NCBI GenBank assembly: GCA_017979445.1
Contig: CM030711.1
Location: 17,128,922 to 17,192,921, forward strand
Direction: 5' to 3'
Length of the DNA stretch: 64,000 nucleotides
From: Akebia trifoliata
Lineage: Eukaryota > Streptophyta > Magnoliopsida > Ranunculales > Lardizabalaceae
This document shows positions 36,001 through 46,591 of the stretch, piece after piece (positions within the stretch are counted from its first letter, which is position 1; every line of letters begins with the position of its first letter). Below the pieces are notes generated by a model. That model had not been told where the DNA came from. It was given only the letters and a program-made list of their open reading frames with translations, and ran no database searches. A program made the translations under genes and the position numbers.

Positions 36001-37156
36001 TTGAATTTGTATTTAAATTTTGAATTTCGATTAGAATTTAATTTGAATTTTGATATTAAATTTGGTTGTTGGTGTGTTTTAATTTGAAATTTAAATTGAT
36101 TTTAATTTTTAATTGGTCGGTTGACTGGATTTCGATTTAAATGTGATCGGATGGATTTTAATTTGTTAATTACATTTTTGGTTGGTTGATTTGGTTGGTT
36201 GATTTGGTTGATTGATTTAAAATTTTAATTCAATTTTGCATTTTAATTAGTTGAGTGATTTTTAACTTGATTTTCAATTTGATTTTGATTTTGATTTTGT
36301 ATTTTAATCGGTTTCTTAAAAATGTAATTTTTATTTTGTATTGAAATTTAATTTGATTTTACGATTTTAAATTAATTTTAAATTTTGGATTTTAGTTTAA
36401 TTTTCAATTTGAATTTTATTTTAGTTTAATTTTTTATTTGAATTTTATTTTTCTAGGGATCAAGGTCTCTATGTTAGAGTTAGATGTTAAGGGGCGTTTT
36501 GGTAATTTTTACGATTTTTGACGATTTTTCTTGAATTTCTCTGTTTTCATCGATTTGGGTCCCGTTAGACTCGAAATCACGTTCTGAGTGCAATGGAGGT
36601 GCTTTCGAGACTTTTCGGACATCCAAAATTTATGAGGGGTATTTTCGTCATTTTGATAATTTTTTACAAATTTTTACCAATTTCTCTGTTTTCATCGATT
36701 TGGGTCCCGTTAGACTCGAAATCACGTTCTGAGTGCAATGAGGTACTTTTGAGACTTTTCGGACATCAAAAATTTATGAAGGGTATTTTCGTCATTTTTG
36801 TGATTTTTACAGATTTTTAAGAATTTCAGCATGAGATTTCTTTCAGTCCCTGTGTGTTTATTTCTAAATCTTAAATCCATATTTTCCTAGCGTAACGAGG
36901 TCTCTAAATTATCGAACTATGTAGCCAACCTATGTGTACGTGCTTGCTAAGTTGGGTGTAAGATGTAGCGATCCTAAGCGTGCGTAAACTTCTAGGTCAA
37001 GTCATGACGAGTAGGGAGGATGAAAAGAAACTAGAAACAGAAGGAATCAAGCAGTATTCACAAGCCTTCGAGTTCTTTTATATTCATCATTAGGAATCCA
37101 CAAAAATCGGGTGACGAATTGTCGAATTAGGCAGATGCTATAATGGAGTGTCTATA
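33075..37156 (-). repeat. Beta 5' LTR (4,082 bp)
   Basis: In plus coordinates TGAAATTGCC to GTGTCTATA; the terminal CA has become TA. It is colinear with the left LTR. The 139-bp array is at 33,575-34,460 and the TCCGC/GCGGA hairpin of U5 near 33,100-33,120. It shows the uninterrupted sequence at the site where the left LTR carries its solo LTR. Confidence 0.95.
33575..34460. repeat. 139-bp G-box/palindrome array, second copy
   Basis: Colinear with 16,615-17,500, with few base changes; the first palindrome is damaged here (CAACGAGTCGATTCGC). The number of units is the same in both LTRs, so no unit was gained or lost since insertion. Confidence 0.85.
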
Positions 37157-37161
37157 GGTTG

Positions 37162-38403
37162 ATAGATATTTTTTTTTTAAAGATAGTTTTTTAGATGTGA
37201 TATCCATGAACAGCAAGCAAATGGCCCAAGCAAGTATGATTTTTTTTGTGATCAACAGCAAGAATGTGTTGGTATAGCTGGGGTGCCGCAAGTAAAAGTT
37301 TTATTTTTATTTTTACACCCCCTTTAACAGCATACTGATGAGAGTGGTGTGCCATACGTACGTTTTATTTTATTTTTCTCCCACACCATCTTCTTCAGAA
37401 GGTTGCATCTGGTTTCACCGTTTTATCTAATCCGGTCTCTCTGATTCGATCAGTTGGAAGTCTGTCCAAATCGACTTGGAACTTCATAAATCATTGATTT
37501 CTCGTGACTTAAAGCTAAGAAACGTCCTCTCTTCTTGAAACCGAACTGATTCTGGTTTAAATGATTTTTTTTTTTTTAAAATCGGTTTCACGTTTTTCTA
37601 TCGAAGGAAATTTCAAGGTTTACCAGGTCCGGTCGAGTAAAGTTTTGAATGTGAGATCGAACCTAAATCGGTTCATATTAGTGCCTGAGAGGAATTTTAA
37701 CCTCGGTGATCATGCCAATCGTTGTTTTCGTTCCTTAATTCAATCGAATTAGAAGACCATTTAATCCAAAATCGGTGATTGTTGCTTTCATAAATCGGTG
37801 ATTAGAATCCAGATTTCAACGATTGAACAGTGTTGCACTTCACTGGGATTTCCATTTTTTCGGTCTCAAATAATTGTGGATTCCTTTTGACTAATTAGTC
37901 GACTCATCTTAGTATCATATTTGGTTGAGTAATTATCTATTTTCGGCTGAGATTAAGTTGAAACCCATCTTTCTTTTGGAGAAAATTATGGTTTGGTAGG
38001 CTGCGTTCTTTTTTCCTCGTTGTTTTGAGACTTTGTGAGTCGAGTTTATCGACTAAGTAGGTTTTTTACGGTAACCTGGAGATAAGATTAATAATCTCTT
38101 GTGAACAATTGAGAATGGGATTAGACCTGACAACGGACACAGATCATTCTAACTTAGAAACGTCTATCCGAATTTTGTGTAGGTCGATTTTATCAAGAGT
38201 TCTTTTAGATCTTCTAGGGCTGGTTATTGCTGTTCTGTTTTGGGTTTTGAGAATGTTTTAAGCTTGATTTAGAATTATTTTTATTAAGCAATTATCACGC
38301 TAAAAATTTTTATTTTATGGAGTACATCATATCGTGATGTTAATAAATATTTTTTTTTAGGTTATGATTTTGAGTTTTTGTTTTAACAATAGTTTTTTCT
38401 TCT

Positions 38404-38449
<46 letters not shown>

Positions 38450-40175
38450 GATTTTGAAATCGTTTAAAAAAAAAAATTCAACCATTGTTCCCTACCTCAA
38501 TAATCATCATTTCGCCCTTAATTTAATACTTTTTTGAGGTTTTGAGTTATGTCAGGATACTCAACAATCATCATTTTGAATAAAAGAATTTTGGTGCTTG
38601 TTTCGATTTTGAAATGGATCTATTATTCCAAGTTATGTTCATTGATGGATTTACCACCGATATATGCTTGGTTACGCTTATCCTTAATCATGTGATTTGA
38701 ATGGTGTTGATATTGATTAAATATTCATATGATTAGAATGGTGTTGGTCTTGATTAAATATTCATGTGATCCAATGTATGATGATATGATCAGGCCCATC
38801 AGCCCATGTGTTTGAAAAAGGCCCCGGGCACACCCCACCTTGTTTTGCACACACCACATGCACATTTACTGTTTTGCATACTTACACGTCCTATATAGCC
38901 AACGTGGCACTAGTGCGTGACCCGGTCTCTTCGTAGATGCGACGTCATTCATAAAAACCACAACTCCAGTCACGTACCTTAAGATATATCAAACTAGGGC
39001 ATCAATATCGTCTGATCAGGTGATTCTGAGAAGTATATTGATGCACCCAGGCTGGAGCAACCTGAGCCTTTTACCTATTATGAGCCACACAGTCACATGT
39101 CCCGATTGCCAACGTAGTACTAGTACGTGGTCGGTCCCCTCGTGGGATGTCAAACCATTTATGAAAGCTACAACTTTTGACTCGTACCTATAGGGATATA
39201 AAAGATAATCTAAGCATATTAATTGTACTTCTTGGTCAAAACCGGTGCCTAAGTGAGATCTTGCCCCGCTGTACCCTACTGTACGAGGGAGATAGACAAC
39301 GTCTATTTTAGACGAGAGGTATTTAAGTGGGCCCTTGCTCAGCATCATGTGCCACCTCTCAACTGGAGATCAAACTGGCTATTTTTGACTTCAGAGAAGT
39401 GAATTGAGATTTTAGATTATCATCTATATGGTATATCAAACCAAGTCACCACGTATCGAGAGGTATATAAGTGTATTTGGGCAAGGGTGGCCAGATAAAA
39501 TGCATTGCACATAGTAAGTTTAGACTCTAGAAACCTCCCTATAGGTCACGACCCTAACTGACTATGGGTGTTCCCGGATTGCTCTATTTAATCCAACCAA
39601 AAGGTAAGTGGGTAAACTGGTCCACACCACTCCAATCAAACCCGCAATATCGGTCCAACCCAATAAACTTAATTGATGAGACATACTGGTCAATATCAAG
39701 TTAAACCAATTAGCCCCATTGGCAAATGGATCTTATGGATCAACATATGGACCGGTTGAACTAATTGATTTAAAAATATTGGATAAAGTGATGTAAGTGG
39801 AATATTCAGATCCATTGGGTCGAACAGGCCCAAACTCAAATGGGTACATAGTCCCAATCACCTTGCATTAGCCAGTTTAATTCAATGGATTGAATATTTC
39901 ATATTTCACAAGATCAGTAAATTATATTCATGTAATATTTCTTGATCGAAATATTTCATTGGTTAGAGATTTTGAATCTAAGGGTTAAATTAATCCATGC
40001 TATCAAGAGGAACCTCTATTTGTTAAAAGTCTACTCTAGGGTCTGTAACTAGTAATCCACCTTTGATGGGGTTTTCAGGATTATCATTGCGCCCAAACTC
40101 AAGCGTCCACCTCCTAGTTGGAGTCGTAAGTCCAGTCGGTTAGAACGAACCACAGTACCAAGTCAACAAGCAGAG
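37162..40175 (+). other. Alpha-2 leader, second part
   Basis: Untranslated. The block at 38,815-38,870 (reverse complement of the CCCGGGGCC block in alpha-1) and the GATATATCAAACT and GGTATATCAAACC boxes (38,985 and 39,430) match the alpha-1 leader in the opposite orientation, as expected for elements on opposite strands. From 39,600 the DNA resembles the part of the beta leader just before ORF1, but instead of ORF1 it passes directly to the gag-proximal spacer, so ORF1 has been deleted. Confidence 0.7.
38406..38448. repeat. Poly(T) run of 43
   Basis: Uninterrupted T run in the alpha-2 leader. It may vary in length between individuals or be a sequencing-length estimate. No duplications or other signs of a retroposon tail were seen beside it. 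Confidence 0.95.
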
Positions 40176-41707
40176 ATGCCTTCAGAATCTGAGCTCACAG
40201 AGATCCGTAAGATCTTGGCAGTCTTTGCCAATGATATCAACAGTATAAAAGGCAAAGTGGAAGTGTTAGAACAGACCTCGGAATCGACGGGTAATCCTCT
40301 AGATGACCCAAAAGGAAAAAAGGTAGAAGAGAAACGTCCACGTGAAGTCTTCGAGCTCGACGGAGATGAAGAGTATGTTGATGAAAATCTGGCGTTATCT
40401 AACAGAATGTCTCAATTGGAGTCAGCTATGAAGAGTATAAAGGGTATTGATGAAATTGCAGCAAGCATTGAAGCTCTGAACCGCATCCCTAGAATCCATT
40501 TGCCAGAGAAGTTTGTATGCCAGAAATGGACAAGTTCAATGGGACAAGGTGTGCAAAAATACATCTTAAGGTATATGTTACCAACATGCGCACTATGGGG
40601 CTCAGCGACGAACATATGACATTATTGTTCCAAAGAACTTTATCAGGATCAGCACTACGTTGGCTAATGTCTCAAGATGCAGTTACTGTGGGTACATAGG
40701 AGAACATGTCAAAGGCCTTCTGGCATCAGTATAAATACAGTACTGAGATTGAGACCTCAAGAAGGGATTTGGAAGCAATTAAACAGAAAAATGGGGAGAC
40801 ATTCACTGATTTCATTGGTCGTTGGAGGGCCAAGACTGCACAAATGTGGAATAGACCTTCAGAGAAAGAACAAGTGGCTATTATCTTAAAAAACCTCTCG
40901 CAAAGGTATGCCCGATATCTAGTTTCCCAATACCTTCCTACATTCGAGTCTCTATTGCAAGCTGGTAGCCAATTGGAAGATGATTTCACTTTTGGAATCC
41001 TTTCCAATCCTTCAGATAACAAGTTCAAAAAGCCTTTCACAAATTCCAAGTCTAGCGCTGATCACGCCTATGTAGCCCATACGTCTACTACACCCGTCCA
41101 ATCTACTATCTTGCCTAATAACCAAGTTAACCCTAGTCAACCTCGACCACGTAGGAAATTCACCAATCTTGGTATGCCTTTGAGCATTATCTTTCAGAAA
41201 CTATTAAGTAAAGGGCTCATTGCACCTCTCCAACCTCGACCTTTATCAAATCCACTCCCCACTTCTAACAATCCCAACCTATTTTGTGAGTTTCACCAAA
41301 ATTTCAATCATCTTACTGATCGTTGCGTTGTTATTCGTCATACAGTTCAAGACCTCATTGACATCAAAAAAGTTACTGTCCTTGCCCCTGAGCAGCCAAA
41401 TGTTACTACAAACCCTCTACCCATTTACCAACCTCCTCAGACTTTGAACATGGTATCCAATACTCAACTCTCGTTTGACCCAATCTTTCTCATCCGATCA
41501 GGCAACCATAAACCTCCTAACCCCCTTCTTACCAGAGTGACGGTCCCTAATGAGGTTTTCACCACCAAATGTTGTCTTAGCCAAGAGAGAAGAATTAAGT
41601 ATGAAGAATACAAAGAATCTGAAGAAGAAGACTCAGTCCAATCGTTTGGAAATAGTTTCTCGAGTTCTCAGTTTGTAATCAAACCCGTTGTGGGTAATTG
41701 TCTTTAG
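40176..41707 (+). pseudogene. Alpha-2 gag fused to a pol remnant
   Basis: MPSESELTEIRKILAVFAND opens a gag homologous to beta along its length. A 1-base loss near 40,515 shifts the frame; a TAG at 40,697-40,699 replaces the Trp of GTWENM. From 40,706 the frame is open to 41,707: capsid part with WHQYKYSTEIETSRRDLEAI, zinc knuckle CEFHQNFNHLTDRC, then without a stop MVSNTQLSFDP, the start of pol. After about 40 pol residues (VPNEVFTTK) the sequence jumps to one matching beta pol near residue 568 (FVIKPVVG against SVIKPAVG) and stops. Some 500 codons with protease and the G-patch-like segment are therefore deleted. Confidence 0.92.
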
Positions 41708-41939
41708 TTGTTTATGAGTCTTGAGTCCAGTTTTTTTTATCAATTCAGTAATTAAGTCTGTTTTTTTTTCTTATTTTGTTCTAGTCAAGTTAGTTTGTCG
41801 AGTCTGCAATGGTGTCAGTCGTCCCATCTAAATTTAATTGAATAAAGAAAATTTTTGAATACCTTGAGCGCATTAACGAGTTATCTAATAACTAGTTTCA
41901 AAGAGAAATTCCTCTAATAAGAAACCCCCTCTTGAATGA

Positions 41940-42316
41940 GAAGATAAATGTCTTGCTCGAGGAACTAAAAGTCATTGACCTAGGAACAGAATATAATTCT
42001 TAAAGAGATTCAAGTAGAAACCATCCTATCCCTAGAGGAACACGAAGGGATAATGAATTTACTTAGAAATTTCAAAAGACTTGTTCACGTGGTCTGATGA
42101 GGATATGTTAGGTGCAAGCTTGGGTGTTGTTCGACATGGAATAGATACTTGCTCGATAAACTGAAAACACCAATGAGATCAAAAAAGATGTTACAAAACG
42201 TTTCAATATTGTCCTCACTACAGCTATCATAAGTCAATACAGGGTACCTTTGGGATTGATATCTGATAACGAGTCACAATTCAAAGTTAAGGATTACTTT
42301 GTGTTCAAAGTTCAAG
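41940..42316 (+). pseudogene. Alpha-2 pol scraps: pre-RT segment joined to integrase core
   Basis: With frameshifts, 41,975-42,150 encodes LGTEYNS, EIQVETILSLEEHEGIMNL and SDEDMLGASLGVVRHG, matching beta pol 668-720 just before RT. At about 42,165 the homology jumps to integrase: SQYRVPLGLISDNESQFK matches SRYGVPSELISDNGSHFK. RT and both RNase H domains are missing between these points. The TD solo LTR then interrupts the relic. Confidence 0.85.
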
Positions 42317-42321
42317 ACCCG

Positions 42322-43534
42322 TGATGAGTGTCTCCAAACACTCAATTATAAGCACATTTTCCAGATATTTATCTTGATTTTTGTACCTATTTCTCTATAT
42401 TAGGATAATAATCATGATAAGCCTCAAACCACCACGTTGCATGTTAATTAGGCTTAATTATATATAAATAATTTTATTTACTAGATAAATCTAATTACGT
42501 GAGTTTCTTGTGCAGAAAATCAACAATTTGGAATCAAAATCTCAAGGCAAAAGCATTTGGGCCCACTTTGGAATGCCCTAACACTTTGGAATGCCCTAAT
42601 CCTTAACTCATATTCTCCTCTTTTGTCTTTTTGTGCAAAGAAAAGTGGAGGCTACTTTTAGACTCTTCTACACACATTTTTCTCTATAAATAGAGCCTTC
42701 ATTTCTAGAGAAAGGGTCCCATCTTGGTTCTCTTATCCAAGACTCCTTTAATCTAAGGCTCTTTGCCTATTCTCTTATTTTTTGTATTTTCATTTTCTAG
42801 TTATTTTCTTTTGGTTAACTAGTCTTGTAAGAAGTAGAAGAAGAAGAAGTTGTAATTTTCTCCATGAAATGAAGAAAAGTTCTTTCATCTCTTGTCTTCC
42901 CTCTCTTGCAATGACATTAGGCTAAGTTCCCCTCCATTGGAGAGTGGAAAAGCCTAGAGCAAGTTCTTGTGTTATTTCTAATTTTATGCCTTTCTTTTAT
43001 TTAAAATGCTTATGAATTCTCTTTAAGTTTCTTGCACATTTTATTCTTAATATAGATATTTTATACTTAGATTAGATCAAGATAAAGTATGCTTAAATTA
43101 GATAATTTGTAGTAAGAAGTTCTCAAGAAATTCTACTTTGTTTTTGTTTCTTTATTTCATTTTAATTGCAAAACTTTCCGATCTAAGGAGCTAACACCAA
43201 GCCCTTATGATTGAGTTATAAAAAGGCTAGAGACTAGAAATTGCTCATTAACATGTTTTAGGTAGATCCACCTCCAATGGTGTTTTAATTCATAAGTTTA
43301 CTTGCTTTTAATTTCATTTACTTTAGTTTATTTTCTAGCAATTTTACGTCTTCTTATAAGTTTAAAAATACAAAGAAAAACAGTTTTAATTCCTTTTAGT
43401 TAATTTGAATTTTATCTTCTTAGCTTAGCTCTATTCCTCCTTTCTCTTGGGTTCGATCCCCTACTTGCCCCACAAGTAAGGTACAACTAAGATTATTATT
43501 AACTCCGGTGAGAAGAACAACGATAGTCTCATCA
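42322..43534 (+). mobile_element. TD solo LTR (1,213 bp)
   Basis: TGATGAGTGTCTCC to AGTCTCATCA, with the duplication ACCCG at 42,317-42,321 and 43,535-43,539. The 7-bp ends TGATGAG/CTCATCA are inverted repeats. A second copy, very similar, is at 54,888-56,099 in minus orientation with a PBS beside it, which identifies this as an LTR. The high similarity suggests recent activity. A CTATAAATAG TATA box is near 42,684. Confidence 0.95.
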
Positions 43535-43539
43535 ACCCG

Positions 43540-43739
43540 TCACTTACAAGTCGGAGATTTGGTACTCAAAGAGAATCAGGCACATATTTTTGACCCCAGA
43601 GGGAAGTTCAAACCTAACTGGGGAGATCTGTTCATCATAAAAAATATTACCTGAAAAAGCTGTCAGACTTCAAGACCATGATGAAATCGAACTATCAGAG
43701 TCAACCAACTTTGACCATATCAAACAGTACTACATTTAA
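43540..43739 (+). pseudogene. Alpha-2 integrase C-terminal relic
   Basis: Continues after the TD solo LTR: RHLQVGDLVLKENQAHIFDP then RGKFKPNWGDLFIIKNIT, a stop/frameshift, and RLQDHDEIELSESTNFDHI ending QYYI and TAA. It matches the end of beta integrase. Confidence 0.9.
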
Positions 43740-43884
43740 GGAGGCCATCTTTGGTCGAATCAATTTTTCTACTACCCAGTTCAATATCTCCTTTCTCAGT
43801 CCTTTGCAGTCTTTTCAACAAAAAAAAAATTATGCCTTTTCTTTCTCAGTCTGATCACCTAATATAAGGGAGGGAAGATCCGAA

Positions 43885-43965
43885 CTACGTTTTGGTCTGA
43901 TCCCAAAAATTTGGGGTACATAGGCAACCTGAGAAGTTACTTCAGGCCCGACCACATTAAAATAA
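43885..43965 (+). other. Conserved 3' UTR block (alpha-2 copy)
   Basis: Same block as beta 23,920-24,010: GTTTTGGTCTGATCCCAAAA then GGGGTACATAGGCAACCTGA and TTACTTCAGGCCCGACCA. Confidence 0.6.
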
Positions 43966-44249
43966 AAAATAGATTCCCCGACAAAGTAAAAATCTAAAAA
44001 GAAAAAAATTCAAAAGAAAAAAATTATCAAAGTGGGAAAGAAAATTCAAGGAAAAAAGAAAATAATTAAAAAGGAAATGCCACACAAGAGGCATTTGGGT
44101 TTTTGAGCCTCAAGATTCCTTTCTTTTTATGCCCAGTCCTAAGCCTACCTATAAAAGTCCTCCTAAGTATCGTGTGAAAAAAGTCAAGGAAGGTAGTAAA
44201 GCATGATCAGACAGTAACTCCAAAAGTTCAGAAGGGAAGAAGAAGAAAA

Positions 44250-44520
44250 AAAAAGTCTTCTAAGTTGAAAACCCGAAAAGGGCGACTTAGGCAAAAATTT
44301 AAGCAAGCTCGCAAGATTGAAAATCTGAAACAACGACCTTGGCAACAATTAGAGCAAAGAAAAGAGAAAAAAATTGTAAGCTCACTAGATCGAAAACCTA
44401 AAAAGGCGATCTAGGAAAAAGCTAGAGCATGCTCGCTAGATTGAAAACTTAAAAAGGTAATCTAGGCAAAACTTAGAGCAATCAAAAAAATAAAAGAAAA
44501 TCTCAGTTGAGTTGAGAAGC
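44250..44520 (+). repeat. About 75-bp repeats (alpha-2 copy)
   Basis: Diverged units built on GATTGAAAACTTAAAAAGGT, CTAGGCAAAACTTAGAGCA and GCTCGCTAGAT. Homologous to 23,395-23,690 in beta. Confidence 0.65.
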
Positions 44521-44556
44521 TGAAAAGACAGTTCGAGCAGAAACATAGAAGTTTGA

Positions 44557-44742
44557 ATGATCAAGTTTCAGTTTAAACCAAATATAGACTCAGGGGATAC
44601 AAGTATCTTGTCTATGATTGATCTGAAGAGTTTCATGTCCCTAAGCGAACCGACGGGGAGAAAGAACAAATTCTATGATGAATTTCAGAAAGAAATATTT
44701 TATTCCAATTTCTTTGAGCCTGACTCAAAATCTTCAATGTAA
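44557..44742 (+). CDS. Possible small 3' ORF (61 codons)
   Basis: Open from MIKFQFKPNIDSGDTSILSM to a TAA, with no recognised domain. The part from codon 14 on aligns at protein level with a decayed frame in beta (23,232-23,330) without frame-breaking gaps. It lies downstream of pol in the 3' UTR and would need its own message or re-initiation. It may only be a chance frame in slowly diverging DNA. Confidence 0.25.
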   Translation: MIKFQFKPNIDSGDTSILSMIDLKSFMSLSEPTGRKNKFYDEFQKEIFYSNFFEPDSKSSM

Positions 44743-45117
44743 AAAGTCAAAATTAAAAGTTAACCTTTATTGCGCTTGCGGTAATCAATGATTTTAAATT
44801 TTCATAACAAGGGCACTTCCTTTTTTTAAAGAGTACAGTTTCCCCCCTTACACTAGGGGCATTCGTTTTCAGATTATGTTCAATTATACCCAGTGCAATG
44901 TTCCATATCAAACTCGGGGCATTTTGGTTCTGAAACTTCGTCAACTCCAACCCTAAAGGATAAGGTTAACTTTGAATTAAAGGTTACCCTCTTGATAGCA
45001 ATTTTGAAAACTCCTAAGATTCAAAGAAGTTAAATTATTTACCGGACCTTCATAAAATCCAGCTTTTTATTTACCAAAAAAAAAAATCAAATGCAAGGTT
45101 AATCCCCTGTTTGTTCC

Positions 45118-46225
45118 CTCGAAAGCTTAGTTCATTACTCTTTCACCCTGGGCAGGTAGAGTAGGACTCTCAAAAAGCTTAGTTCATTACTCTTTCACTC
45201 CGAGTAGATAGAGTAGAACTTCCCAAAAAAATTAGTTCATTGCTCTTTCACCCTGGGCAGGTAGACTAGGACTCCCAAAAAAAAATTAGTTCATTACTTT
45301 TTCACTCCGAGTAGGTAAAGTAGAACTTCTCAAAAAAAATTAGTTCATTACTCTTTCACCCTGGGCAGGTAGAGTAGGACTCTCAAAAAAATTAGTTCAT
45401 TACTCTTTCACTCTGAGTAGGTAGAATAGAACTTCTCAAAAAAATTAGTTCATTACTCTTTCACCTTGGGCAGGTAGAGTAGGACTCTCAAAAAAATTAG
45501 TTCATTACTCTTTCACCCTGGACAGGTAGAGTAGGACTCTCAAAAAAATTAGTTCATTACTCTTTCACTCCGAGTAGGTAGAGTAGAACTTCTCAAAAAA
45601 ATTAGTTCATTACTCTTTCACCCTGGGCAGGTAGAGTAAGACTCTCAAAAAAATTAGTTCATTACTCTTTCACTCCGAGTAGGTAGAGTAGAACTTCCAA
45701 AAAAAAATTAATTAGTTCATTACTCTTTCACGCTGGCAGGTAGAATAGGACTCTCAAAAAAATTAGTTCATTACTCTTTCACTCCGAGTAGGTAGAGTAG
45801 AACTTCCAAAAAAAAATTAGTTCATTACTCTTTCACCCTGGGCAGGTAGAGTAGGACTCTCAAAAAAGTTTAGTTCATTATTATTTTACTTCGAGTAAGC
45901 AGAGTAGAACTTCCCAAAAAAATTAGTTCATTACTCTTTCACTCCGAGTAGGTATAGTAGAACTTCCCAAAACAAATTAGTTCATTATTATTTCACCCTG
46001 GGCAAGTAGAGTAGGACTCTCAAAAATTTTAGTTCATTATTATTTCACTTCGAGTAAGTAAAGTAGAACTTTCCAAAAAAAATAGTTCATTACTCTTTCA
46101 CTCCGGGTAGGTAGAGTAGAACTTCCCAAAAAAATTAGTGCATTACTCTTTCACTCTGAGTAAGTAGAGTAAGACTCTCAAAAAAATATAAATTCATTAC
46201 TCTTTCACCTAGAGTAGGTAGAGTA
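45118..46225 (+). repeat. 58-bp minisatellite, about 19 units, in the alpha-2 3' UTR
   Basis: Each unit has TTAGTTCATTACTCTTTCAC, then either CCTGGGCAGGTAGAGTAGGA or TCCGAGTAGGTAGAGTAGAA, then a run of A. The two unit types partly alternate, giving a higher-order repeat of about 115 bp. It is unrelated in sequence to the beta array at the same place. Confidence 0.92.
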
Positions 46226-46575
46226 GGACATTTAACTTTCTCCCAACTTTTGCTCAGATTTGTCTCAAATATCATTCAAATTTTCTCGAGTTTTGTTTTA
46301 CTCAGATTTTACTCACTTTCACACAATGCACACATTTGCACATTTGTTTCATTTGTCAAGGAGAATTTTTTAAAATTCAAGGGTCTGACATTGCCAGTGA
46401 GAACTCGCACTCAAGGACCTGACATTTTAGTTCGGGGAGAGTTTTATCCTCAAGGATCCGAACACCTCGACGAATTGCTAAATCAAGCTGCAAAATGAAC
46501 TATCACTAGCTTTAGCATTCAGATATCGCACTATCTACCAAAATAGATTTACTATCTAGTTTGCTTCAACCCTCT

Positions 46576-46591
46576 GCCAAAGAGGGGCATC
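46576..46591 (+). promoter_or_regulatory. Polypurine tract of alpha-2
   Basis: GCCAAAGAGGGGCATC directly precedes the 3' LTR start TGTAGATACC. Confidence 0.9.

Larger units (their letters stand above)
16112..37156 (-). mobile_element. Beta: full-length Ogre/Tat-like element with all domains
   Basis: The 5-bp duplication GGTTG flanks it (16,107-16,111 and 37,157-37,161). LTRs are 16,112-21,880 (containing an insertion) and 33,075-37,156. On the minus strand the order is 5' LTR, PBS, leader, ORF1, gag, PR, G-patch-like segment, RT, RNase H, second RNase H, integrase, 3' UTR with arrays, PPT, 3' LTR. ORF1 upstream of gag, a tRNA-Arg primer, a second RNase H and no chromodomain identify the Tat/Ogre lineage. 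All coding units carry stops or frameshifts, so it is not autonomous now, although the two LTRs are still very similar by eye. Confidence 0.96.

Noticed and set aside
38406..38448. Poly(T) as the tail of an inserted retroposon (SINE, LINE or processed gene)
   Set aside because: No flanking duplication or retroposon body was found; it sits in continuous alpha-2 leader.
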